19,850 nt of DNA from an uncultured Clostridia bacterium (GCA_947427325.1 CANEHP010000019.1:1-19850); one strand, 5' to 3'. Numbered from the stretch's first letter, positions 8,320 through 15,526 are shown. Numbers and translations are program-made. The notes: generated by a model from the sequence alone, not told the origin.

Positions 8320-8403
8320 GTTGTCTTTTAGTATAAAAGGTCTATTCAACGAAAAATTTAAGTTGCCCTTTAGTATAAAAATCTTTTCAATAAAAAATAA
8401 GGA
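8320..8403 (+). promoter_or_regulatory. Two 42-bp tandem promoter-like units upstream of metY
   Basis: Bases 8320-8361 and 8362-8403 are imperfect copies of each other. Each has GTTG, then TTTAGTATAAAA and TTCAA followed by an A-rich stretch. TATAAA at 8332-8337 and 8374-8379 could serve as duplicated -10 boxes; TTGCAG (8311-8316) is a poor -35 for the first (15-base spacer). The region is the only visible source of a metY promoter. No SAM riboswitch or T-box was recognised. Confidence 0.4.
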
Positions 8404-8413
8404 GAATACATTT

Positions 8414-9679
8414 ATGAAAATCGAAACCCAATGCCTTCACGAAGGCTACACCCCCAAAAACGGCGAACCTCGGGTAATGCCTATCGTTCAGAGCACAACC
8501 TACCGCTACGACAGCACCGACGATGTGGCGGCGGTTTTTGACGATCCCACCAAAAGTCTTATTTACTCCCGCTTTGAAAATCCCACCACCGACTGTGTGG
8601 AAAAGAAAATAGCCGCTCTTGAGGGCGGAGCTGCCGCTATGTGCACCTCCAGCGGACAGGCGGCGTCTCTTCTTTCCATTCTTAACATTTGCGAAGCGGG
8701 GGACAGCTTTATTGCATCCTCCTCAATATACGGCGGAACAATAAATCTATTCGGCGTTACCCTTAAAAAGATGGGCATAGAGTGCATTTGGGTAAAGGAG
8801 GACGCAGCGGAGGAGGAGCTGAACGCCGCCTTTAAGGATAATACAAAGGCGGTTTTCGGCGAAACATTGGCAAATCCCGCCCTTACCGTTCTTGACATAG
8901 AGATGTGGGCAAGAGCCGCTCATGCTCACGGCGTTCCCCTGATAGTGGATAACACCTTTGCAACGCCTGTTCTTTGCCGCCCTATTGAGTGGGGGGCGGA
9001 CATTGTAATTCATTCTACCTCCAAGTATATGGACGGTCATGCCGTACAGGTAGGAGGAGTTATCATAGACAGCGGAAAATTTGATTGGACCGGCGGAAAG
9101 TTTCCCTGTATGACAGAGCCTGATGAAAGCTATCACGGAATTGTATATACCGAAAAATACGCCTTTGCCCCCTATATAGTCAAGGCAAGAATGCAGCTTA
9201 TGCGTGATTTCGGCTGCTATCCTGCGGCAAATTCCTCATTTTTGCTTAACTTGGGTCTTGAAACTCTTCCCGTAAGAATGAGGCAATACTGTGAAAACGC
9301 TCTCACAGTTGCAAAATTCATACAAGGCACAGGCAAAACCGAATTTGTGACCTACCCTGCGCTTGAGGGCAGCAAGGGTCACGAGCTGGCAAAGAAATAT
9401 CTGCCTCTCGGAACAAGCGGCGTAATTTCCTTTTCCGTCAAGGGCGGCAGGAGCGCTGCGGTTAAGTTTATGGACAGCTTAAGGCTCGCCTCCAACGAGG
9501 TTCATGTGGCGGATATAAGAACCTGCGTTCTGCACCCCGCCAGCGCAACCCACCGACAGCTTACCGACGAGCAGCTTGCCGCTGCGGGAATTGACGGCGG
9601 TCTTATCCGTTTATCTGTGGGACTTGAGAATGCGGAGGATATTATTGAGGATTTGAAGAAGGGGTTTGGGGAGATATGA
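8414..9679 (+). CDS. metY: O-acetylhomoserine aminocarboxypropyltransferase (sulfhydrylase)
   Basis: This 421-residue cytosolic protein belongs to the Cys/Met-metabolism PLP-dependent enzyme family. It most resembles O-acetylhomoserine sulfhydrylase, which makes homocysteine (or methionine) from O-acetylhomoserine and sulfide (or methanethiol). Visible features are IETQCLHEGY at the N-terminus, YSRFENPT (51-58), TSSGQAA (78-84), VDNTFATP (178-185, with the PLP-contacting Asp179), and the Schiff-base lysine Lys204 in HSTSKYMDGH. SVGLENAEDI near the end is typical too. Length and the insertion around residues 225-260 (GGKFPCMTEPDESYHG) favour MetY over MetB/MetC. The ATG at 8414 has AAGGAGA 8-9 bases upstream; an in-frame TTG at 8321 lies in the promoter repeat and is rejected. 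It is monocistronic by context. Confidence 0.92.
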   Translation: MKIETQCLHEGYTPKNGEPRVMPIVQSTTYRYDSTDDVAAVFDDPTKSLIYSRFENPTTDCVEKKIAALEGGAAAMCTSSGQAASLLSILNICEAGDSFIASSSIYGGTINLFGVTLKKMGIECIWVKEDAAEEELNAAFKDNTKAVFGETLANPALTVLDIEMWARAAHAHGVPLIVDNTFATPVLCRPIEWGADIVIHSTSKYMDGHAVQVGGVIIDSGKFDWTGGKFPCMTEPDESYHGIVYTEKYAFAPYIVKARMQLMRDFGCYPAANSSFLLNLGLETLPVRMRQYCENALTVAKFIQGTGKTEFVTYPALEGSKGHELAKKYLPLGTSGVISFSVKGGRSAAVKFMDSLRLASNEVHVADIRTCVLHPASATHRQLTDEQLAAAGIDGGLIRLSVGLENAEDIIEDLKKGFGEI

Positions 9680-9727
9680 CTTTAGCTGGGCTCAGGTAAA
9701 GTCGGCAGTAATTTTTCGCACTCTTTT

Positions 9728-9914
9728 AGAGCGTGTTCACATAAAATCAGTATGCATATTTTCGTGCATATTTTCGTGCATATTTTCGTGCATAATTTTG
9801 TTGCCTGCAAGGCAAAATTTTGCAGGAATATCGTCATATTTCAAAAAATTTTAACGAAGCAGGCGGCAAAATTTGCCGAAAAGATGCATGCTGAGCTTTG
9901 TGTGAACACGCTCT
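9728..9914 (-). repeat. Divergent family A element, about 187 bp
   Basis: Perfect 14-base terminal inverted repeats AGAGCGTGTTCACA (9728-9741) and TGTGAACACGCTCT (9901-9914) bound a sequence whose reverse complement aligns with family A. Shared blocks include GCATCTTTTCGGCAAATTT and the TTGAAATA...TATTCCTGC segment. The ends have drifted from AGAACTTGTTCT while staying matched to each other. A TA flanks only the left side. It contains a 12-bp tandem array (9753-9794). Confidence 0.75.
9753..9794 (+). repeat. 12-bp tandem array inside the divergent family A element
   Basis: The unit TGCATATTTTCG occurs three times without change (9753-9788), followed by a half unit TGCATA (9789-9794). It accounts for the extra length of this element over the 161-bp copies. 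Short ORFs reading through it (repeated Cys-Ile-Phe-Ser) are artefacts. Confidence 0.9.
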
Positions 9915-10041
9915 CGTTTTGCTGTACTGGTTTTTGTTTGCACTTAAGTAAGGTTATGGGAATTTATGCCCACTTTTAGGATTGCAGTTCATAATTAACC
10001 GTCGGTTGGGTTTGCAAGTTTTTTCATAAGCCTTAATACAG

Positions 10042-10070
10042 TTGAATTTTATCGGAACTTAAGCTATAAT
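10042..10070 (+). promoter_or_regulatory. Sigma-A-type promoter of the XRE regulator
   Basis: TTGAAT (10042-10047) and TATAAT (10065-10070) are 17 bases apart. The start codon is about 30 bases beyond the expected transcription start, giving a short leader. The preceding 9915-10040 holds nothing else that I recognise. Confidence 0.75.
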
Positions 10071-10107
10071 AAAGCTGCCGGCAAAATCAATATAAAGGAG
10101 AAACAAT

Positions 10108-10875
10108 ATGTTCAATCAAACCGATTTTGGAAAAAGAATCAAATCATTTCGGAGAAAAAACAATTATTCACAAAAGGAGATAGCCTTGAGAATAGGAGTT
10201 TCCGAACAGGCTGTATCAAAGTGGGAAAACGGCGAATGCCTGCCCGATGTGTACAATCTGAAGCTTTTGGCACAGGTTCTCCGAATTTCCGTTGATGATC
10301 TGCTGGATACCGAAATGCAGAATCAGGAAAAGATCGTTGAAACAATTATAATTGGCGGAGCGCATTTTGAAGTAGTTGAAAAACCCGAAACGATATTTGC
10401 CGGAAAAATTATATATGCAAAGGATTTTGCCGATGCAGACAGCTTTAATTCCGCAATAGATTCGGTAACGGAAAGCGAAAAACAAGAAGCGTTCGACAAA
10501 TTGGCAGAACCCGTATTGCCGCTTTATGATGTAAATATGAGCGTAAATTTTTGGCTTAGCGCAAAAAATCGGGCATACGGTTTTGTGAGGGCGGTTATGA
10601 CAGAAGAACAGCCAAACGGTATAGAGGTTTATAAAATGCCCGCCTCATTATTTATTCGTGCTTATACCGATAAAGGAACATCGCAGCTTATCAGTAAGGA
10701 GCAGTGCGAAATATGGGAACTTTTTGCATATATCAGGGATTATTTTATGCCTTCTCACGGTTTCCGAATGGCTGAAAACGGTGCGCAGGAGTTGGAGGTC
10801 TTTGATACCTTTGAGCATAGATCGGGCTATGCTTATATGCCCGTTATAAGGGTATCCGGTGATATGCCGCAATAA
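10108..10875 (+). CDS. XRE-family regulator with GyrI-like effector-binding domain
   Basis: This 255-residue protein is a likely transcription regulator. Residues ~7-65 form a Cro/C1-type helix-turn-helix (KRIKSFRRKNNYSQKEIALR, then IGVSEQAVSKWENG at 29-42, where SEQAVSKWE is the recognition helix). Residues ~76-250 resemble the GyrI/AraC-type effector-binding domain: an opening strand (HFEVVEKPETIFAGK, 86-100), a helix-rich middle, then IEVYKMPASLFIRAY and a C-terminal YMPV strand. Such domains bind small hydrophobic ligands. The ATG has AAAGGAG 8 bases upstream, its own promoter before it and a strong terminator after it, so the gene is monocistronic. Its targets are not evident; self-regulation is possible, but no operator was found. 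Confidence 0.85.
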   Translation: MFNQTDFGKRIKSFRRKNNYSQKEIALRIGVSEQAVSKWENGECLPDVYNLKLLAQVLRISVDDLLDTEMQNQEKIVETIIIGGAHFEVVEKPETIFAGKIIYAKDFADADSFNSAIDSVTESEKQEAFDKLAEPVLPLYDVNMSVNFWLSAKNRAYGFVRAVMTEEQPNGIEVYKMPASLFIRAYTDKGTSQLISKEQCEIWELFAYIRDYFMPSHGFRMAENGAQELEVFDTFEHRSGYAYMPVIRVSGDMPQ

Positions 10876-10887
10876 AATAAAAATTTT

Positions 10888-10948
10888 GCAGTGTTTCCGT
10901 AAGGCTTGTATACAGGTCTTACGGAAACCTGCTGTTTATGTCTTTTTT
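10888..10948 (+). terminator. Rho-independent terminator of the XRE gene
   Basis: GCAGTGTTTCCGTAAG (10888-10903) pairs with CTTACGGAAACCTGC (10918-10932), with a single bulge, around a 14-base loop. TGTTTATGTCTTTTTT follows. It starts 13 bases after the XRE stop codon. Confidence 0.8.
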
Positions 10949-10967
10949 AAAAAGAATTACGGAACCG

Positions 10968-11050
10968 ACGGGAATTTAAAAGTTTCCCGATACTAATCCC
11001 TTTTAAAACTGTGGGATTAGTACGAAAGCTGTGAAATTTTAAATTCCCGT
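10968..11050. repeat. 83-bp inverted repeat with family B-like inner ends
   Basis: ACGGGAATTTAAAA (10968-10981) and TTTTAAATTCCCGT (11037-11050) are perfect inverted arms. Inside them, TACTAATCCC (10991-11000) and GGGATTAGTA (11013-11022) form a second inverted pair that resembles the family B ends TACTAATTC/GAATTAGTA. This may be a further small mobile element or a decayed nest of two. Confidence 0.6.
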
Positions 11051-11064
11051 CTATCCAAGCAGTA

Positions 11065-11145
11065 ATGCTAATTCTCGTCTAAAAACAGACAAAGATTTGC
11101 GAGAATCAAACCGCAAGGATTGTTTTTTTTAGCCGAGAATTAGTA
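11065..11145 (+). repeat. Family B element, 81-bp internal-deletion derivative
   Basis: The left part (ATGCTAATTCTCG, then ACAGACAAAGATTTGCGAG) and right part (AATCAAACCGCAAGGATTG, then GAGAATTAGTA) match the two ends of the 158-bp copy at 19411-19568, with the centre missing. TA flanks both sides (11063-11064, 11146-11147). It keeps the same one-base asymmetry at the left end. Confidence 0.75.
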
Positions 11146-11179
11146 TAAAAGAGAGTGAAAAATTATTGTTTGTTTCCTT

Positions 11180-11196
11180 AGAACAAGTTCTTAAAG
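11180..11196 (-). repeat. Possible family A remnant
   Basis: AGAACAAGTTCTTAAAG is identical to the 17 bases at 38-54, and GCCAATTTCT follows about 35 bases later. The rest of the element is not recognisable, so this may be decayed or chance similarity. The remainder of the 10949-11313 gap holds only the repeats listed here and the promoter at 11252. Confidence 0.3.
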
Positions 11197-11251
11197 GCGG
11201 CAGCTTTTCGCACACTTAAAAAAAGCCGCGCCAATTTCTCCTCCAAACCCC

Positions 11252-11280
11252 TTGAAATTATAGTCATAATAGTGTAAAAT
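11252..11280 (+). promoter_or_regulatory. Sigma-A-type promoter of the five-helix membrane protein
   Basis: TTGAAA (11252-11257) and TAAAAT (11275-11280) are separated by 17 bases. The gene start is 33 bases beyond the -10 box. Confidence 0.5.
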
Positions 11281-11313
11281 AACATTGTATATCTTTTTAA
11301 AAAGGAGTTTTAA

Positions 11314-12183
11314 ATGGAGAAATTATTAAAGTTTTTGAAAAACAAGTGGTTTCTTTTGGGAATTTCTTTCCTGTCTTTTATATATGCATTCTTTTTGGGC
11401 ACTATTGCCTTGAGAACCTTTGACAGCTATCTTGAAGTGGAAAATTTCAGCGCAATGATGGTATTGTATGTATTTGTAAACTTTATTTTCGGCGTGCTGA
11501 TGTTTTTTACCCGAAAACAGATTCCCACGGTAATCACCGCTCTGATAATTCCCGTAGAGTCCCTTATTCTGATGATAGTGGGCTTTGGACAGTGGCACAT
11601 TATTATTCCTCCCGTTATAGTCAGCGCAGTTATATTCCTGTCCTGCGGCGTGGGGGAATCCTGCAAAACCGTAATGGGAACGCTGCTGCTTATAATGTTT
11701 GTGGCAGGGGGCTTAGCGTACAGCGTTATGTCCTCCTATTTCGGCATTTCCGTAAGATTTGTGGCTACGGATATGTTTACCGATCAGGATCAGGATATAG
11801 ATTTTTCAGCCAGAAGTACGGATTATCTTGTAACGGAAGACGGCAAATACCGCCTTGTATACTATTCGGAGCAAAAGGACGAGCGTTTGGTCACAAGTTA
11901 TTATGTGGAGGAGGCGTTTAAGGACAAGGAGTATCCCTTTGCGGTTTTCCGCCGCACCTTCGGCTGCCGCCGTGTGCTTGTGACGGCTTATGAAAGAGAT
12001 GTAAATCCGCACTGGATCGGAAACGATAAGCTTAGCATCGACGGAGAAATTATGACAATAGAGGATATTTTCACGCCCAAAACAGATGAAGCAGAGGAAA
12101 CCTCTTCGGGAGAGGAAACAAAAAAGCCCTCAAACACCGCCGAAGAAACCGCAAATAATACCGAAGCCGAAACAGAGGCATAA
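11314..12183 (+). CDS. Membrane protein with five predicted helices and soluble C-terminal domain
   Basis: I do not recognise a family for this 289-residue protein. Hydrophobic segments at about 12-34, 46-66, 70-90, 94-113 and 119-140 should span the membrane. Residues ~145-245 then form a soluble domain with strand-rich text (TDYLVTEDGKYRLVYYSEQ, VTSYYVEEAF, FAVFRRTFGCRRVLV). The last ~40 residues (from ~250) are an acidic Glu/Thr/Ala/Asn-rich, presumably disordered tail. Lys/Arg at the N-terminus (KLLKFLKNK) suggests the N-terminus is cytosolic, which with five helices would put the C-terminal domain outside. The ATG has AAAAAGGAG 6-7 bases upstream. The next gene starts 231 bases downstream. 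Function unknown. Confidence 0.8.
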   Translation: MEKLLKFLKNKWFLLGISFLSFIYAFFLGTIALRTFDSYLEVENFSAMMVLYVFVNFIFGVLMFFTRKQIPTVITALIIPVESLILMIVGFGQWHIIIPPVIVSAVIFLSCGVGESCKTVMGTLLLIMFVAGGLAYSVMSSYFGISVRFVATDMFTDQDQDIDFSARSTDYLVTEDGKYRLVYYSEQKDERLVTSYYVEEAFKDKEYPFAVFRRTFGCRRVLVTAYERDVNPHWIGNDKLSIDGEIMTIEDIFTPKTDEAEETSSGEETKKPSNTAEETANNTEAETEA

Positions 12184-12195
12184 GGGAGTCTCTGA

Positions 12196-12241
12196 TACTG
12201 ATTTTTAATCGGGTTGTCTATAAGATGATTAAGAATTAGTG
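12196..12241. repeat. Probable short family B remnant
   Basis: TACTGATTTTTAATC at 12196-12210 and GATTAAGAATTAGTG at 12227-12241 are imperfect inverted repeats resembling the family B ends, with TATA following the right end. It would be a deletion derivative of about 46 bp. The rest of 12242-12414 has an imperfect hairpin around 12257-12310 (GGCAAA paired with TTTGCC) without a U-tract, and no clear promoter. Confidence 0.4.
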
Positions 12242-12414
12242 TATAATTCTTCCGCAGGCAAAAACCGGCAGGCGAGCTTTGTCTGATTTTGCTTTTCGCC
12301 GGGGTTTGCCAAGACAGGCTCTTTAGACTCACCCGTAATTTTTGAATTTTTGGGTTGCGTTTATTTTATGAAATCAAGGAATTTCCTTTAAAAATAAGCT
12401 GAAAAGAGATTTAT

Positions 12415-15096
12415 ATGAGTTTAAATACATCTTGCACATTGAATATTGTCGGAAAAAGCTCCGGTGAAACCTATACGGTAGCAGTTCCTTCAAACCTTTT
12501 GGGATTTTGCAGATACGATTTTTCAAGGTTTTTGGAAGAGTGCAGCCGACTTTGCCGCGAATGTATGAAAAGCGGCGAATATCCTTTGGATAGGGTAATT
12601 TCTCTGAGAAATTCGATCAGCGGCTGTCACAGATATGTGGAAAACAATATAAGAACGGTATTTGACAAAATAGTTGTGGACTGTTGGATAGAGTATATCT
12701 GCCGTCAGGGTGAAATAACCGCCGCCGCCCTATGGAACAGCTTAATCGACTGCACCGATCCCTTTCAGAACGCTATTTTTCAGCGGCTCACCGAATACCG
12801 TACCCACAGGGCTATAAATCAGTGGATAAACCTCTTAAAAATACAGGAATATGCAAAAAAGAAAATAGACTTTATTTTCGGCTGTAAGCTTGATTCCGCC
12901 GATGAAGCGGCGGTAAGGCTTAACTTTTTTGATTTAATGTTCAGCGTAGCCGCCAACGAACAGGGATATTCCCTTGAAAACATAGGCTCGGTAAAATTAT
13001 GCAAGCCCGGAAGAACGGTAGGCGCACCCTTTGTTTACGGCGGAGTTTCAAAGGAGATAGTGAAAAATCTATTTAAAGATGTGAGCTTCGCCGACAGTCA
13101 GCCTTATGTTTCCCGTGAGGAAGGCGTAATGTCCGATTGGGAGGCTATGGACGCTTTTGCGGCCATTAAAGGCTATTTGCCCGAGCATAATGACAGCGTC
13201 GCCAAAATCATACTGAAATCCTTAACAAAAATTCCCGATAACGTGTTTTCTCCCTCCTGCTTTAAGGCGATGATAGATTTGGAGCTTGACACTGTGGTGA
13301 ATATGGGCGGATATTTGCAGCACTGCGCAAAGTGCGGGGAATACTACCTTAAAAACGAGTATTACACCTCTGATTACTGCGACTCCGTTCACCGCGACGG
13401 AAGCACCTGCCGGGAGCTTATGGAAACGGATACTCCCGAGCCATTGAGCGAAAAGGAAATTGCCCTGTTTAACGAAAAAGCCGAAGGTCTGTACCGCAAA
13501 ATGGCCGAAAAGGTGAATTTTGAAATAAGCCAGCGGGATTTTGCGGAATGGTCGGGCAACTTTGACGTTATGAGAAATAATGTTATAAGCGGTCGTGCCA
13601 CCGACAGCGACTTTGACGATTTTGTGGAATATTCGGAGCAGCTGGCTAATCAGAAAATGTCAAGGGCAAAGCAAAGCGTACTTGCCGCCGTGCAGGAGGA
13701 AATGATCCGTCCCGACGGAACAAGAGCGCAGGTTAAGCCCTATCAGTTTGTACGGGTAGACCGCAGGGAGCTTGAAAAGCAAGGCGTGTTAAAGCCCGCC
13801 GACAGCGAAGAAAGACTGCCGCCTATAAGCAATGAAAATAAGGCGGCTGAAAAGGCTGCGCCGCCTGTCGCCAAAATAATAAGGGGAGCAAGCCCCACAA
13901 GCTACCATGAAATACCCGTTCAAGACGCAAGAACGGAAAAGGAAGCTCCTATTCCCATAAAATCCGATGTGTTTGTAGGCGAGGATTTTTCACAGCCTGT
14001 GCAAAATAAAAAGGCAAAAACTCCTGCCGAAAACAAAGCCGCCGCATCCGCCAAGGAAGCGCAGCGGGAAATTTTACTGATAGCGGAGCAGGAGCGCACT
14101 CGCCGCCAAAAGGAAAGAAATCAAAATACCGGTCATTCCGAGGAAAATTCTCAAAGCGGCAGTCAAAGCCTTACTCCAAGCAGCAGGATAAAACAGGAGG
14201 ATAAGCGCCCCCATTTCCCCGATTTAGAGGATTTTCCTATTGATGAAGAAAAAAATATCGATGAAGAAAAAAATAACGCTTCTTACACAAAGCAGGAAAA
14301 GCCCCCGACGGCTTCCGATGTAAAAAAGGCGGCTCCAAGGAGAACGGAAAGCGCAGAAACCGATTATTCCGCAAAAACGGAGCAGGTGAAGCGGCAATGG
14401 GAGCAAAGATCCGATGTGGAGTTTCATACCCAAGAGCCTGTTAAGCATCAGCCGCCTCAGATAAAGCTTCCCGAATTTGAGGAGGAGAAAAAGGACAAGG
14501 ACCGCTTTGTCACATTGGTAGACAGCAGGGAAAGGGCGGAGCAGATAGAAGAGGAGCTTCAGTCAATTCTGAAAGAAATTGACAAAAAAAGTTCCGATTT
14601 AAAGAAAAAATATTCAACGGAACAATTTGAAGATAAATTCGATTTGCCTGAGGATTACAGTAATTCCCTATCCGAAAAAGAGGATAAAAATGAAGGGTCG
14701 GCTGTTGATTCGGCTCAGACCGAGGAAAGCCGAAAAGCGGCAAAAAACACTTCAAGCAGGGCTGCAAAGGTGGCGGGAGCATACCGCTCGGTTGCGCAAA
14801 TGCCGTGGCTTGAAAAGCAGGAGACGGAAAAAGACGGCGAAAACAGCACTGCCGATGATTTTGCAAAAATCCTAGGCAACATAGAGAGAAACGACGGCTT
14901 TGACGAAGAAAATCTTCCCCTTGACCCCGACGGAGTGCCTCTATCCCATAAAACAAAGCATGTAATGGACGCACTGATGAGAAACAGCGGAGTAAGTCCC
15001 TCCCTGATCTACGGAAGGCGGCAGGCTGCCGAGAAGAATGTTATCATTGACGAGGATTATCTGGAAAAAAACGGTAAGAGATCGGAGAAGAAGTAA
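12415..15096 (+). CDS. 893-residue protein with Cys4 site and long disordered tail
   Basis: This large cytosolic protein has no transmembrane helix or signal peptide. Residues 1-300 are a folded, mostly helical Cys-rich domain. At 304-332 is a zinc-ribbon-like set: CAKC (304, 307), then Cys322 and Cys332, followed by REL. I recall a similar arrangement in clostridial DUF6076-type proteins, with low certainty. Residues 345-450 are helical and charged. From about 455 to 880 the chain is Lys/Glu/Ser/Pro-rich and probably disordered, with a short coiled coil at about 705-735. It contains a duplicated hexapeptide (DEEKNI, DEEKNN) from an 18-bp tandem duplication at 14242-14277. A more ordered patch near the end (PLSHKTKHVMDALMRNSG) may bind a partner. 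AAAAGAG upstream of the ATG is a weak ribosome site. Its stop codon is shared with a family A element. Function unknown. Confidence 0.8.
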   Translation: MSLNTSCTLNIVGKSSGETYTVAVPSNLLGFCRYDFSRFLEECSRLCRECMKSGEYPLDRVISLRNSISGCHRYVENNIRTVFDKIVVDCWIEYICRQGEITAAALWNSLIDCTDPFQNAIFQRLTEYRTHRAINQWINLLKIQEYAKKKIDFIFGCKLDSADEAAVRLNFFDLMFSVAANEQGYSLENIGSVKLCKPGRTVGAPFVYGGVSKEIVKNLFKDVSFADSQPYVSREEGVMSDWEAMDAFAAIKGYLPEHNDSVAKIILKSLTKIPDNVFSPSCFKAMIDLELDTVVNMGGYLQHCAKCGEYYLKNEYYTSDYCDSVHRDGSTCRELMETDTPEPLSEKEIALFNEKAEGLYRKMAEKVNFEISQRDFAEWSGNFDVMRNNVISGRATDSDFDDFVEYSEQLANQKMSRAKQSVLAAVQEEMIRPDGTRAQVKPYQFVRVDRRELEKQGVLKPADSEERLPPISNENKAAEKAAPPVAKIIRGASPTSYHEIPVQDARTEKEAPIPIKSDVFVGEDFSQPVQNKKAKTPAENKAAASAKEAQREILLIAEQERTRRQKERNQNTGHSEENSQSGSQSLTPSSRIKQEDKRPHFPDLEDFPIDEEKNIDEEKNNASYTKQEKPPTASDVKKAAPRRTESAETDYSAKTEQVKRQWEQRSDVEFHTQEPVKHQPPQIKLPEFEEEKKDKDRFVTLVDSRERAEQIEEELQSILKEIDKKSSDLKKKYSTEQFEDKFDLPEDYSNSLSEKEDKNEGSAVDSAQTEESRKAAKNTSSRAAKVAGAYRSVAQMPWLEKQETEKDGENSTADDFAKILGNIERNDGFDEENLPLDPDGVPLSHKTKHVMDALMRNSGVSPSLIYGRRQAAEKNVIIDEDYLEKNGKRSEKK

Positions 15097-15256
15097 GAAC
15101 TTGTTCTCATAGAAATTGGCACGCATCTTTTCGGCAAATTTTGCCGATGACTGCGTCAAAATTCCTTGAAATACACGAGTATTCCTGCGGAATTTTTCCT
15201 TGTCCTCAACAAAATTTGCTCGAAAATCTGCGCACCATTCCTATGAGAACAAGTTC
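15096..15256 (+). repeat. Family A MITE-like element, copy 2, inserted in a stop codon
   Basis: It is nearly identical over its whole length to the copy at 2570-2730 and in the same orientation. TA flanks both ends (15094-15095 and 15257-15258). The left TA is part of the TAA stop of the 893-residue protein, and the element's first A supplies the last base of that stop. Confidence 0.88.
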
Positions 15257-15297
15257 TAAGAACAAGCTCCGAAAATTAACTTTAAAAAAATAATTGA

Positions 15298-15422
15298 AAA
15301 AATTTCAGCTTACGGAAAATCCCGGTGTTCAGCGAGGACGTTTCCCCGAGTTTACGAGAAGCTCGAGGACGTAGGTTCTCTTTGGGCTTCTTTTAAAGGA
15401 TTTTCCGTCGGCTGAAATTTTT
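15298..15422. repeat. 125-bp inverted repeat upstream of htpG
   Basis: AAATTTCAGC (15300-15309) plus ACGGAAAATCC (15312-15322) are matched by GGATTTTCCGT (15398-15408) plus GCTGAAATTT (15411-15420), with two mismatched bases between the blocks on each arm. The 75-base centre contains two GAGGACG copies and a CTCGAGG-like stem. TTTATTT follows the right arm, so it could end transcription from the left; it could equally be another mobile element. It separates the upstream gene from the htpG promoter. Confidence 0.6.
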
Positions 15423-15466
15423 ATTTCAAAAGATTTTTATTCTTTAAAATGTTATTATAAAAACTC

Positions 15467-15494
15467 TTGACAATCGCAAAAAAAGTGCTATAAT
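15467..15494 (+). promoter_or_regulatory. Strong sigma-A-type promoter of htpG
   Basis: Consensus TTGACA (15467-15472) and TATAAT (15489-15494) are separated by 16 bases, with TG at 15486-15487 giving an extended -10. The CIRCE operator begins 5 bases downstream and so covers the transcription start. Confidence 0.85.
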
Positions 15495-15499
15495 ATTTT

Positions 15500-15526
15500 T
15501 TAGCACTCTGAGAGTAAGAGTGCTAA
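15500..15526 (+). promoter_or_regulatory. CIRCE operator (HrcA binding site)
   Basis: TTAGCACTC (15500-15508), nine spacer bases, and GAGTGCTAA (15518-15526) match the CIRCE inverted repeat perfectly on both arms. HrcA is the repressor known to bind this site and release it on heat or protein stress. Its position over the start site fits repression of htpG. Confidence 0.95.

Noticed and set aside
8300..8413. SAM riboswitch or T-box leader before metY
   Set aside because: Neither the SAM-I core nor a T-box motif is visible, and the segment is explained by a tandem duplication of an AT-rich promoter-like unit.
9753..9794. 12-bp tandem units as a CRISPR or iteron array
   Set aside because: There are no spacers between units, the unit is far too short for CRISPR, and no replication gene is nearby; it lies inside a mobile-element copy.
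9666..9979. Two overlapping short ORFs with repeated Cys-Ile-Phe-Ser or His-Ile-Phe-Val
   Set aside because: The repetition comes from the 12-bp tandem array in the repeat element; no ribosome site precedes either ORF.
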